DNA of 30,611 nucleotides from Phaeocystidibacter sp965659725. Its GTDB lineage: Bacteria; Bacteroidota; Bacteroidia; Flavobacteriales; Schleiferiaceae. Made by a program: the position numbers and the translations under genes. Numbering within the stretch: the first letter of the stretch is position 1; every line of letters begins with the position of its first letter. The stretch is taken from the NCBI GenBank assembly GCA_965659725.1, contig CBFHXG010000027.1, forward strand, positions 1 through 30,611. Direction: 5' to 3'. This document shows positions 24,061 to 30,579 of the stretch, in pieces. Under the pieces are notes generated by a model, which worked only from the letters and a program-made list of their open reading frames with translations, searched no databases and was not told the DNA's origin.

Positions 24061-24435
24061 ATGAAGCCTGCAACCTTGACCAACTCTGACTATCTAGAAA
24101 AGATCCACGATTACATCCATTTACGGACTTGGTGCTTTAATGGCGACAAGCCGGCAATGATCAACTTTACCTCCAAGAGGTGCGACACCTGTAAATTGAC
24201 TACCAAATTGGTAGATCTGTTGTGCAGCGAATATTCTACTGTAATCGATTTCTACACTGTCGATATTGAAGAAGAAACGGATCTTGCCGTAGAATTGGGC
24301 ATAGAGAATATCACTGCAGTGATGTTCATTCCCTTGAATGGCGAGCCTATGCTACAGCCAGGAATTGTGAGCGATGAGATCATGCGTGCTGTTATCAGCA
24401 AACATTTGATCGAAGATTACAAATCCGTGGGTTGA
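24061..24435 (+). CDS. Thioredoxin-like protein with CDTC motif
   Basis: 124 residues, no signal peptide, so cytoplasmic. The fold pattern is thioredoxin-like: PAMINFTSKRCDTCK (strand then Cys41-x-x-Cys44), then a strand FYTVDIEEETDLAVELGIENI. The dipeptide between the cysteines is Asp-Thr instead of Gly-Pro, and the usual I-P-T cis-proline site reads ITAVMFIP, so the cis-proline is absent. It is therefore a divergent thioredoxin whose redox role is not assured. It ends one base before the stop of the convergent NrtR-like gene, with trxB just beyond, so a link to the thioredoxin system is plausible but inferred. Confidence 0.75.
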   Translation: MKPATLTNSDYLEKIHDYIHLRTWCFNGDKPAMINFTSKRCDTCKLTTKLVDLLCSEYSTVIDFYTVDIEEETDLAVELGIENITAVMFIPLNGEPMLQPGIVSDEIMRAVISKHLIEDYKSVG

Positions 24436-25134
24436 TCAGAATACAAAAGGATAACCTTTCAAGGTCATCTTTACGTACTTCTTCTCATTGAACGTATACA
24501 ATTGAGCGGGCTTCTTGAACTCAGGCGAAGGACTTGTTTTCTTTTCAAGGTCGATCAAGAGTTCAGAATTCAAGATCTTCCTTCTGAAATTTCGCTTGTC
24601 GAATGACTTACCCAATGCGCATTCGTAGAGCATCTGCAATTGGTGCAGTGTAAACTCTTCTGGCAGTAGATTAAACCCTATTGGTCGTCTCTTTACACGG
24701 CGCTTAAGTCTCTCCTTCGCAAAATCGAGGATGTCGGTATGGTCGTAGGCAAGTGGCGGAACCTCGTTCATATTGTACCATGAGTAGCCGCTCTTTTTCA
24801 ACTCTTTCAAGAGTTTATCATGGAGCATTACCAGGCCGTAAAAGGCGATGTTAACAACCCTTCCCTCTGGATTCCGATAGAGCTTTGCAAAGGCATTCAG
24901 TTGCTCCAGATACCAGTCATCCTCACCTGTAACAGCGGTGAGAAGGTGACGCGCAGTTGCCTCCACAGAATGATTTTCCCTTACAATAGAAGTTGGCAGG
25001 ATCTGAGCTCCCTTGAAAGGGTCGTTTTCTTTGGTGGAGAGAAGGACCTTGAGTTCCTCACCATCAAAGCCAAATACAACCACGCTGGTAGCGAGAGCTG
25101 CATGAAAATCGTTTGGTTTGATATCTACATTCAT
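24436..25134 (-). CDS. NrtR-like transcriptional regulator with degenerate Nudix domain
   Basis: 232 residues from ATG 25134 (MNVDIKPNDFHAAL). A longer frame upstream (to 25326) runs through a terminator and the 3' end of trxB and is rejected. Residues ~10-140 have the Nudix fold (ATSVVVFGFDGEELKVLL, ILPTSIVREN, FYGLVML). The Nudix box itself reads ATARHLLTAVTG where RExxEExG would be expected, so the metal-binding glutamates are missing and hydrolase activity is unlikely. Residues ~150-232 match the winged-helix domain of the NrtR/AraR type (FNLLPEEFTLHQLQMLYECA, KRNFRRKIL). Such proteins sense an ADP-ribose-like or sugar ligand and repress nearby genes. A perfect inverted repeat overlaps its own -7 box. 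Confidence 0.85.
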   Translation of the reverse strand: MNVDIKPNDFHAALATSVVVFGFDGEELKVLLSTKENDPFKGAQILPTSIVRENHSVEATARHLLTAVTGEDDWYLEQLNAFAKLYRNPEGRVVNIAFYGLVMLHDKLLKELKKSGYSWYNMNEVPPLAYDHTDILDFAKERLKRRVKRRPIGFNLLPEEFTLHQLQMLYECALGKSFDKRNFRRKILNSELLIDLEKKTSPSPEFKKPAQLYTFNEKKYVKMTLKGYPFVF

Positions 25135-25137
25135 ATT

Positions 25138-25156
25138 AAGTGTCAAAATTACACTT
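25138..25156 (-). promoter_or_regulatory. Inverted repeat over the NrtR-like -7 box, candidate operator
   Basis: AAGTGT-N7-ACACTT, six perfect pairs on each side. On the minus strand it contains TAATTTTG (25151-25144), an exact TAnnTTTG box, ten bases before the ATG. A repressor bound here would block its own transcription. Confidence 0.55.
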
Positions 25157-25194
25157 TCTGGATTAGAATTTGAATAAGTGAGTGTTAAGGGAAT

Positions 25195-25221
25195 AAAAAA
25201 TCCCGACACATTGGTCGGGAT
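25195..25221 (-). terminator. Rho-independent terminator of trxB
   Basis: On the minus strand ATCCCGAC/GTCGGGAT with a 6-base loop followed by TTTTT. It starts about 24 bases after the trxB stop. Confidence 0.9.
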
Positions 25222-25244
25222 CTGAGTTGAGGAGGAGATAGAAC

Positions 25245-26228
25245 TTAGGCTGTTTCGGCCTCTACGTTGTTTTCTTCGAGTTCGTATTCCCCGAGATAGC
25301 GTTCGGCCTCTAGTGCGGCCATACATCCTGTTCCGGCTGCGGTTACAGCCTGACGATAGATCTTGTCTTGGGCATCACCCGAAGCAAACACACCCGGATA
25401 ATTGGTAGTCGTGGTACCTGGCTTGGTCTTGAGGTAACCCACTTCATCCATATCCAATTGACCTTTGAATATGTCGGTATTTGGCTTGTGACCGATCGCC
25501 ACGAAGAATCCGGCACATGGGATGGTCGTCTCTTCGCCCGTCTGGTTATTCTTCACACGAGCACCTTCAACAACTTGGTCGCCCAACACCTCGATGGCTT
25601 CTGTATTCCAAAGCACCTCGATATTCTTATTGTTCATGACGCGGTGCTGCATGGCCTTGGAGGCACGCAATTCATCGCGACGAACGAGCATGGTCACCTT
25701 TGGACATAGTTTAGCGAGGTAAGTAGCTTCTTCCGCAGCGGTATCACCACCACCTACGATCACCACTTCTTCGCCTTTGTAGAAGAAGCCGTCGCATACT
25801 GCGCAACCTGAAACACCGTGACCAGACAAGCGCTTCTCGCTTTCTAGTCCAAGGTATTTCGCTGATGCACCTGTAGAGATGATAACTGAACGAGCATGGA
25901 TCGTTTTGGATTGATCTACTACGAGCGTGTGGTATCCACCTGGCTTATCGGTAAACTTCACCTCGGTTACCAATCCAAAGCGTACATCGGTACCGAAGCG
26001 TTCCGCTTGCTTCTTGAGATCCTCCATCATAGCTGGACCATCAATTCCTTCTGGATAGCCCGGGAAGTTCTCCACTTCTGTTGTGGTAGTTAACTGGCCA
26101 CCTGGTTCCATACCTGTATACATGATTGGCTTAAGATCGGCACGAGCCGCATAGATGGCAGCTGTATAGCCCGCAGGTCCACTGCCAATGATCACGCATT
26201 CTTGCTTTTCGATATTATTGTCGCTCAT
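25245..26228 (-). CDS. trxB: Thioredoxin reductase
   Basis: 327 residues, full length. FAD-binding IIGSGPAGYTAAIYAARA, then MEPGGQLTTTTEVENFPG; redox-active Cys142-x-x-Cys145 in SGCAVCDGFFY (usually CATC, here CAVC); NADPH-binding VIVGGGDTAAEEA; closing FASGDAQDKIYRQAVTAAGTG. It transfers electrons from NADPH via FAD to thioredoxin. The C-terminal extension (LEENNVEAETA) is short and acidic. A TAATTTTG box (26268-26261, minus strand) provides a promoter, with about 30 bases of leader. No trxA is adjacent; the nearest thioredoxin-like gene is at 24061. Confidence 0.97.
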   Translation of the reverse strand: MSDNNIEKQECVIIGSGPAGYTAAIYAARADLKPIMYTGMEPGGQLTTTTEVENFPGYPEGIDGPAMMEDLKKQAERFGTDVRFGLVTEVKFTDKPGGYHTLVVDQSKTIHARSVIISTGASAKYLGLESEKRLSGHGVSGCAVCDGFFYKGEEVVIVGGGDTAAEEATYLAKLCPKVTMLVRRDELRASKAMQHRVMNNKNIEVLWNTEAIEVLGDQVVEGARVKNNQTGEETTIPCAGFFVAIGHKPNTDIFKGQLDMDEVGYLKTKPGTTTTNYPGVFASGDAQDKIYRQAVTAAGTGCMAALEAERYLGEYELEENNVEAETA

Positions 26229-26260
26229 AACAGTTCTTTTGAGTCGCTTATTTCTGATGT

Positions 26261-26268
26261 CAAAATTA
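26261..26268 (-). promoter_or_regulatory. TAnnTTTG -7 box of trxB
   Basis: TAATTTTG on the minus strand, the same octamer as in front of the NrtR-like gene, here in the context GACCTAATTTTGACATC. Confidence 0.55.
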
Positions 26269-26386
26269 GGTCAATACTCATTGACTCAGTTAATGACGAT
26301 ATTGATAAAGTTCACTTACAGACCTTGCAAAGGTTGTCTCTTTCCTTCCACAACTTCCGTAACTTAGATTACAAATTTAATTTATC

Positions 26387-27277
26387 ATGATACGCTCTCT
26401 CATTTTTCTCGGCGCTTTTATCATTAGTTATTCACTATCCGGTCAGGGTAGTCCGTCTTCCAAAGGTCAAGTTTATCAAGTTGCTGAAGAGGGCAACAAC
26501 CCTATCCTCTGGGGTACAGGATGGTTTAGTTTTTTCACAGTGGATAGAGATACTGTGATTGATGCTAAAACCTACAATGTGATAGCGTTTTCCGGAACGG
26601 GTGATCCCTCGGCTCCAAACGCTGGTCAGTATTATGCCCGAACCGACAATGGACAATTGTTCTTTCGATTTGACACGGTTCACATGGGAGTTATGAATCC
26701 ACCGTGGACCTACAACACGGACATCTTGATCATGGATTATACGCTTCAGGTGGGTGATACCTTAGCTTGGCCCAACACGATCCATGGGGAATTCATTGTT
26801 CTGAATGTGGATACCACCATCGTAAATGGCACTCCGCGTATCCGGATATCGGATGGCTACAATGTATATATCGAAGGCATTAGTAGCGCCAAGTATCCGC
26901 TATCTCCATTCTTCGACGAATGGCATTATTCAAATAATGTGGTATGCATTACCGATACGTCCGGCAACTTGTTCTACGAACCATGGGTCGATCTTGACCC
27001 TACAGATAAGCGAAGATGTGGATACCTTCTTGGTCAAGAAGAGGTGGAGGGTGATGAAGTACTCGTTTATTCGGATGATGAAGGACTGATCATTCGTGGT
27101 TTTGATAAGGATGTCAAGATCGTTCAGTTACTCCATTTAGATGGCAGGTTAGCGCAAGAGTGGACCTTTTATGGCGATCCTAACATCGATGGATTTCCAC
27201 TGGCTTTACAGGATCATCCGAAAGGGTATTACGTGGTACTGATCAATGAACAACAGGCTTTTAAACTACTCCTGTGA
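26387..27277 (+). CDS. Secreted protein with T9SS-tail-like C-terminus, unknown function
   Basis: 296 residues. A signal peptide (MIRSLIFLGAFIISYSLSGQ) is followed by a beta-rich domain (GWFSFFTVDRDTVIDAKTYN, then YYARTDNGQLFFRFDTV, DYTLQVGDTLAWPNT) that recalls uncharacterised bacteroidete secreted proteins measuring conversion of text-like states; I do not recognise a family. The last ~70 residues (LIIRGFDKDVKIVQLLHLDG, HPKGYYVVLINEQQAFKLLL) follow the strand order of a T9SS sorting domain: a DGR-type turn, then KGYY-hydrophobic strand and a final K-hydrophobic tail. Probably exported to the cell surface or medium. TAACTTAG (26360-26367) is a one-mismatch -7 candidate. Confidence 0.78.
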   Translation: MIRSLIFLGAFIISYSLSGQGSPSSKGQVYQVAEEGNNPILWGTGWFSFFTVDRDTVIDAKTYNVIAFSGTGDPSAPNAGQYYARTDNGQLFFRFDTVHMGVMNPPWTYNTDILIMDYTLQVGDTLAWPNTIHGEFIVLNVDTTIVNGTPRIRISDGYNVYIEGISSAKYPLSPFFDEWHYSNNVVCITDTSGNLFYEPWVDLDPTDKRRCGYLLGQEEVEGDEVLVYSDDEGLIIRGFDKDVKIVQLLHLDGRLAQEWTFYGDPNIDGFPLALQDHPKGYYVVLINEQQAFKLLL

Positions 27278-27315
27278 TTCATGTTAGACATTCCATAGAT
27301 TGTGTTATCCCCTTG

Positions 27316-27327
27316 CAACACGTGTTG
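27316..27327. promoter_or_regulatory. Perfect 12-bp palindrome before the AraC-type gene
   Basis: CAACACGTGTTG, immediately followed by CACCTTTG (27329-27336), a one-mismatch -7 box, and the ATG at 27349. The position fits an operator, but the binding protein is unknown. Confidence 0.4.
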
Positions 27328-27348
27328 TCACCTTTGTAACAAGAAATA

Positions 27349-28266
27349 ATGGGTATGTCAGATTCACTTATAAAGATAGATTCCATCACTCAGTTACATG
27401 AACTGGTAGGAGCTCCCAAGCCGGATCATCCATTGATCAGTGCTTTGCGGGGTACTGAGATCGCAAATGCTGCTCCGATGCCAAAGGGGACCCAGATCTC
27501 CTTGGGCTTTTATCAGATTTGGTTGAAAGGTGGACATTGCGGTGTTCAATATGGTCGTAAACACTACGATTTCGAGGAAGGAGTGATGAGTTTCTCCGCT
27601 CCCTACAAGATGGCCACGATCACGGAAGATACAAGACAGGAGGGAGCTGAAGGTTGGGTGATCTTCTTTCATCCCGACTTGGTTCGAACTTCGCCATTAT
27701 TCGATGAAGTGAAGAACTTCGGTTTCTTCGATTATGAGTCGCACGAGGCACTGCACCTTTCGGATAGGGAGAAGGCGACGGTAACGGAGGCCATGGAACG
27801 CATACGTGAAGAGATCGAAGACCGAATCGATAACCATAGTCAGCGAGTGATCGTATCCAACTTACATCTACTGTTCAATTATATAAGTCGGTATTACGAG
27901 CGACAATTCAACACGCGCTCTACGGCCAACAAGGCCATTGTAACGCAAGTAGACGAAGTATTGAATAAGTACTTTGAATCTGGCGATCTTTCGATGAATG
28001 GACAACCCTCTGTGAATTTGCTCGCAGATGAGGTACACTTGTCTCCCAACTACCTGAGCGATCTCCTCCTGAAAGAAGTGGGACCTTCAGCTAAGGATCA
28101 CATCAATGCGTTCCTTGTGAGCAAGGCAAAGACCGCACTTCTCACCACTGATCTGAGTATTAGTCAGATCGCCTATGATCTTGGTTTTAACTATCCACAT
28201 TACTTCAGTCGGCTTTTTAAACAGAAGACAGGTATTACGCCAAACGAATTTAGGGCAGTGAATTGA
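27349..28266 (+). CDS. AraC-family transcriptional regulator
   Basis: 305 residues. The N-terminal ~190 residues form a cupin-like sensor domain (GTQISLGFYQIWLKGGHCGVQ is split across GFYQIWLKGG; YDFEEGVMSFSAPYKMAT; EGWVIFFHPDLV). The C-terminal ~100 residues carry the two helix-turn-helices: SVNLLADEVHLSPNYLSDLL and SISQIAYDLGFNYPHYFSRLF, closing with KQKTGITPNEFRA. Typical one-component activator; target and ligand unknown. Start at ATG 27349 or 27355 (MSDSL). A 12-bp palindrome lies just upstream. Neighbours give no clear regulon; the secreted protein upstream is in the same direction with 71 bases between. Confidence 0.93.
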   Translation: MGMSDSLIKIDSITQLHELVGAPKPDHPLISALRGTEIANAAPMPKGTQISLGFYQIWLKGGHCGVQYGRKHYDFEEGVMSFSAPYKMATITEDTRQEGAEGWVIFFHPDLVRTSPLFDEVKNFGFFDYESHEALHLSDREKATVTEAMERIREEIEDRIDNHSQRVIVSNLHLLFNYISRYYERQFNTRSTANKAIVTQVDEVLNKYFESGDLSMNGQPSVNLLADEVHLSPNYLSDLLLKEVGPSAKDHINAFLVSKAKTALLTTDLSISQIAYDLGFNYPHYFSRLFKQKTGITPNEFRAVN

Positions 28267-28292
28267 AGGTGCCTCGTGACCTCGGCAAAAGG

Positions 28293-28370
28293 TCCGCCTA
28301 AGGCGGAAAGGTCATCCGCCGGTAGGCGGATGAAAGGTCACCTCCTGGCGGAGGTGAAAGCGTGGCGCTT
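28293..28370. repeat. Array of four short hairpins separated by AAAG(G)
   Basis: Hairpin 1 TCCGCC/GGCGGA (28293-28307), hairpin 2 TCATCCGCC/GGCGGATGA (28312-28333), hairpin 3 TCACCTCC/GGAGGTGA (28338-28357), hairpin 4 AAGCG/CGCTT (28358-28370). The first three start after GG and are followed by AAAG. Stems differ in sequence but keep pairing. The 363-base gap 28267-28629 holds this array, GC-rich direct repeats and a terminator; the piece 28371-28497 shows nothing I can name. Confidence 0.8.
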
Positions 28371-28503
28371 GCGGGGTGATTTGGACGAATCTTGTTCAGG
28401 AGTCGACATCCCAGCTTAGTCTGGATGATTTTCGGTAGTTCTTTTGAAACGTTTCCTTGCCTCCTTGAAATTCCATCCTATCAGGGAATACAACGAGCGA
28501 GCC

Positions 28504-28534
28504 CTGACCGCCCCGACCGCTCTGACCGCCCCGA
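28504..28534. repeat. Direct repeat of CTGACCGCCCCGA
   Basis: Two exact 13-base copies (28504-28516, 28522-28534), 18 bases apart start to start, with CCGCT between them. A related sequence (CTCGACCGCCCCAAC, about 29451-29465) lies beyond the next gene. Confidence 0.75.
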
Positions 28535-28535
28535 A

Positions 28536-28577
28536 TAAAAAAATCGGGATGTCAACGACTATCGTCAACATCCCGAT
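28536..28577 (-). terminator. Rho-independent terminator of the acidic lipoprotein gene
   Basis: Ten-pair stem ATCGGGATGT (28543-28552)/ACATCCCGAT (28568-28577) with a 15-base loop that can form a small inner ACG/CGT pair. On the minus strand it is followed by a seven-T run. It ends 52 bases after the stop of the gene at 28630. Confidence 0.88.
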
Positions 28578-28629
28578 GGTTTGTAAACTCCAGAGTATTT
28601 AGGGGTAAACCGTTATATTATTCAGGTTA

Positions 28630-29277
28630 TCAATCATCATCTTCTACCTCTATCTCAACATTGAGTAACTCCACCAACTGTGTGTAGAGCGAGGTGTTGG
28701 ATTGAGCGTTGATCAAGATCTGACCATTGGTTTGGGTGGCGGTGGAAAGATCGATGGTGTTCAGGATGGCGTTAATACCCATTACCACGTTCAAGGTGGA
28801 GATCTGATTTGGTTGAACTTGGATGCCATTTACTTCATCTTCTATTTCCAATTCGATCTCCTCCATGATGTCCACAATAAGGGGAACAACATTTCCAGCC
28901 GTATCACTATAGTCGGCTTCCAAGTGAACGGACTGAGTTGACGAATCGTCATCACCCATCTGAACTTCTAGCTCTGTATAGGTTCCTGCAGGCATCATGT
29001 AAGAAGGAAAAGCAGGTGTAGAATTCCCGGTAATCAGGTCAAATTGATACAAACCTTCAATATCGATCTCTACTTCAAGGCTATCTATTTCATTCTCATC
29101 CTCCAATTCTACTTCAGTTACATTTACCCATCCATTCGTTAAACTAACGGATTGAGTTTTACCAGTTACTTCACCGGCTTGAACTCTCATGGTGTAACCG
29201 GTCTCTTGGATCTCTTCTTCGCTGCAGGCGAATAGTACCGCTGCAGACATCAATAATGCGATTCTCTTCATCATCAT
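28630..29277 (-). CDS. Acidic lipoprotein, DUF4382-like
   Basis: 215 residues. The signal sequence MMMKRIALLMSAAVLFACSE has a lipobox LFAC; three ATGs in a row leave the first residue uncertain by two. The mature protein is very acidic (VELEDENEIDSLEVEIDIEG, EELELEI-like stretches, ending VEIEVEDDD) and beta-rich. The pattern NGWVNVTEVEL followed by DLITGNS and MPAGTYTELEVQM resembles the bacteroidete DUF4382 lipoproteins, whose function is unknown. I see no catalytic motif. Promoter box TATATTTG at 29312-29305 (minus strand), leader about 25 bases. It stands alone, with its own terminator. Confidence 0.82.
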   Translation of the reverse strand: MMMKRIALLMSAAVLFACSEEEIQETGYTMRVQAGEVTGKTQSVSLTNGWVNVTEVELEDENEIDSLEVEIDIEGLYQFDLITGNSTPAFPSYMMPAGTYTELEVQMGDDDSSTQSVHLEADYSDTAGNVVPLIVDIMEEIELEIEDEVNGIQVQPNQISTLNVVMGINAILNTIDLSTATQTNGQILINAQSNTSLYTQLVELLNVEIEVEDDD

Positions 29278-29304
29278 TCTTAGGGTTAATTAAAGGAGGT
29301 ACTG

Positions 29305-29312
29305 CAAATATA
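29305..29312 (-). promoter_or_regulatory. TAnnTTTG -7 box of the acidic lipoprotein gene
   Basis: TATATTTG on the minus strand, exact match to the consensus, followed by CAGTACC and the start 28 bases on. Confidence 0.6.
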
Positions 29313-29524
29313 CGCGCCAAGCAGGCTAAATTACCGCACAAAATGTGCGTTTGGTCGCATGGATGCTTTCCCGTACCCTAGTTCCTGTCTTGCACCGTTG
29401 CGTGCTTGATACCCACTAGTAGGACCGTTCAACGTGAGAGCCCCGACAGCCTCGACCGCCCCAACATCACCATTCTACAGCCCTTTAGTCTCTCAGTCTG
29501 ACGATCCGATCATCCAATCATCCT

Positions 29525-29532
29525 TACCTTTG
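29525..29532 (+). promoter_or_regulatory. TAnnTTTG -7 box of the DUF6495-like gene
   Basis: TACCTTTG, exact match, 20 bases before the ATG at 29552. The remainder of the 274-base gap 29278-29551 shows the minus-strand lipoprotein promoter and a GC-rich near-repeat, and otherwise nothing I can name. Confidence 0.6.
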
Positions 29533-29551
29533 CTCACGAAACCATCACAAC

Positions 29552-30019
29552 ATGAAATACCGCAGACTCACAAAAGAAGAATTTGAAGCGCTACATGAGG
29601 ATTTCATCTACTTTCTATCGGCCAACACAATTACGGGCGACGATTGGAAGAAGATCAAGGCGGAGACTCCAGAGAAAGCTGAGCAGTTGCTAAACATGTT
29701 CAGTGACATAGCATGGGAGAAGGTCTTGGAAAAGAGTGAATACGTAGAGAGAATAGGAGAGAGGGAGTGGATGAGTGCCCATTTTGGAGAACAAAGCGCA
29801 CACATGGTATTGTTGAGGTCAACCACCAATGAGCCTATTCCCAATGAGGTCAAAGCATCAGAAATAAAAAGCGCCTTGAAGAACAAGACGCTTGAGTTGG
29901 TTCAAGGAACCAAAAAGTATTCTAAACTGCGGGAGCAGGAAATGTTTCAGTTGATTCAGCAGGGGGCAAATCCCAGTAAAGGTGAAAAATACATCACCTT
30001 GAAGGGGCTTCTGAAATGA
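29552..30019 (+). CDS. DUF6495-like conserved bacteroidete protein
   Basis: 155 residues, soluble, mostly helical, no signal peptide. The start MKYRRLTKEEFEALHEDFIY, then FLSANTITGDDWKKIK, followed by KAEQLLNMFSDIAWEKVLEK, is the pattern I associate with the DUF6495 family, which is restricted to Bacteroidota and has no known function. The C-terminal part (KNKTLELVQGTKKYSKLREQ) is basic and might contact nucleic acid, but no domain supports that. Clear -7 box upstream. It ends 14 bases from the convergent thioredoxin gene. Confidence 0.85.
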   Translation: MKYRRLTKEEFEALHEDFIYFLSANTITGDDWKKIKAETPEKAEQLLNMFSDIAWEKVLEKSEYVERIGEREWMSAHFGEQSAHMVLLRSTTNEPIPNEVKASEIKSALKNKTLELVQGTKKYSKLREQEMFQLIQQGANPSKGEKYITLKGLLK

Positions 30020-30033
30020 TCACTTGTTGATGG

Positions 30034-30579
30034 TCAGCCTTGCTCTTCTTCTGTGGTCTGGAAATCGTTCATGAATTCTTCCCAAGACATGTTCTTGTAG
30101 AATCCCTCACCCAAGAATGTAGCGATGGCCAAGAATTGCTGTGCTGGTTGATAGCCTGGTACAGGCTGGATCATGTCTAGATCTTCATTCAAGAAAACCA
30201 CGGTTGGATAGCTGAGTTTTCCCTGAAGCAGAGCAGCGGCCAATTCATGATATCCTCTTCTGCCACTGGCTACATACTTGAATGTGTGGTTCTTGAATTC
30301 GATATCTCTTCGGGCTTCGCCATCGAGTTTTACATTGATGAAGTGCTCGTTCATAAAGGCTACAACAGCAGGGTCCTTGAAAGTAGTGGCATCCATTCGC
30401 TTGCACCATCCACACCAATCGGTGTAAACATCGATAAACACGGGTTTGCTCACTCCTGCCTTGTGCATTGAGTCTGCTTGCTCAATGGTAACCCAATTGA
30501 TCTCGGTAACCTCTTCATCCTGACCAAAGGCAAAAGCCCCGATCAACATCATACATCCTATCCAAAAAATCTTTTTCAT
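30034..30579 (-). CDS. Periplasmic thioredoxin-family protein (DsbD-gamma/DUF255-like)
   Basis: 181 residues. Signal peptide MKKIFWIGCMMLIGAFAFGQ (cleavage probably near residue 19-20), then a thioredoxin domain with KPVFIDVYTDWCGWCKRMD (Cys56-x-x-Cys59), TFKDPAVVAFMNEHFINVKL and the cis-proline strand LSYPTVVFLNEDLDMI. A ~40-residue helical tail follows (AQQFLAIATFLGEGFYKNM, WEEFMNDFQTTEEEQG). The WCGWCK motif matches the thioredoxin-like domain of DsbD C-terminal and DUF255 proteins that keep periplasmic thiols reduced or act in metal stress. It could supply reducing power to envelope proteins such as the lipoprotein peroxidase or Ccm, but that link is only inference. The ATG is 32 bases from the window end. 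Confidence 0.92.
   Translation of the reverse strand: MKKIFWIGCMMLIGAFAFGQDEEVTEINWVTIEQADSMHKAGVSKPVFIDVYTDWCGWCKRMDATTFKDPAVVAFMNEHFINVKLDGEARRDIEFKNHTFKYVASGRRGYHELAAALLQGKLSYPTVVFLNEDLDMIQPVPGYQPAQQFLAIATFLGEGFYKNMSWEEFMNDFQTTEEEQG

Noticed and set aside
25135..25326. Upstream extension of the NrtR-like gene
   Set aside because: It would run through the trxB terminator, the candidate operator and the 3' end of trxB; the Nudix fold starts after ATG 25134.
24061..28266. Regulon linking the thioredoxin-like gene, trxB and the AraC-type regulator
   Set aside because: Orientation changes, separate terminators and no shared operator to the AraC-type gene; only proximity supports it.
28293..28534. 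CRISPR array
   Set aside because: The hairpins and GC repeats have no constant repeat with regular unique spacers, and no cas genes are present.
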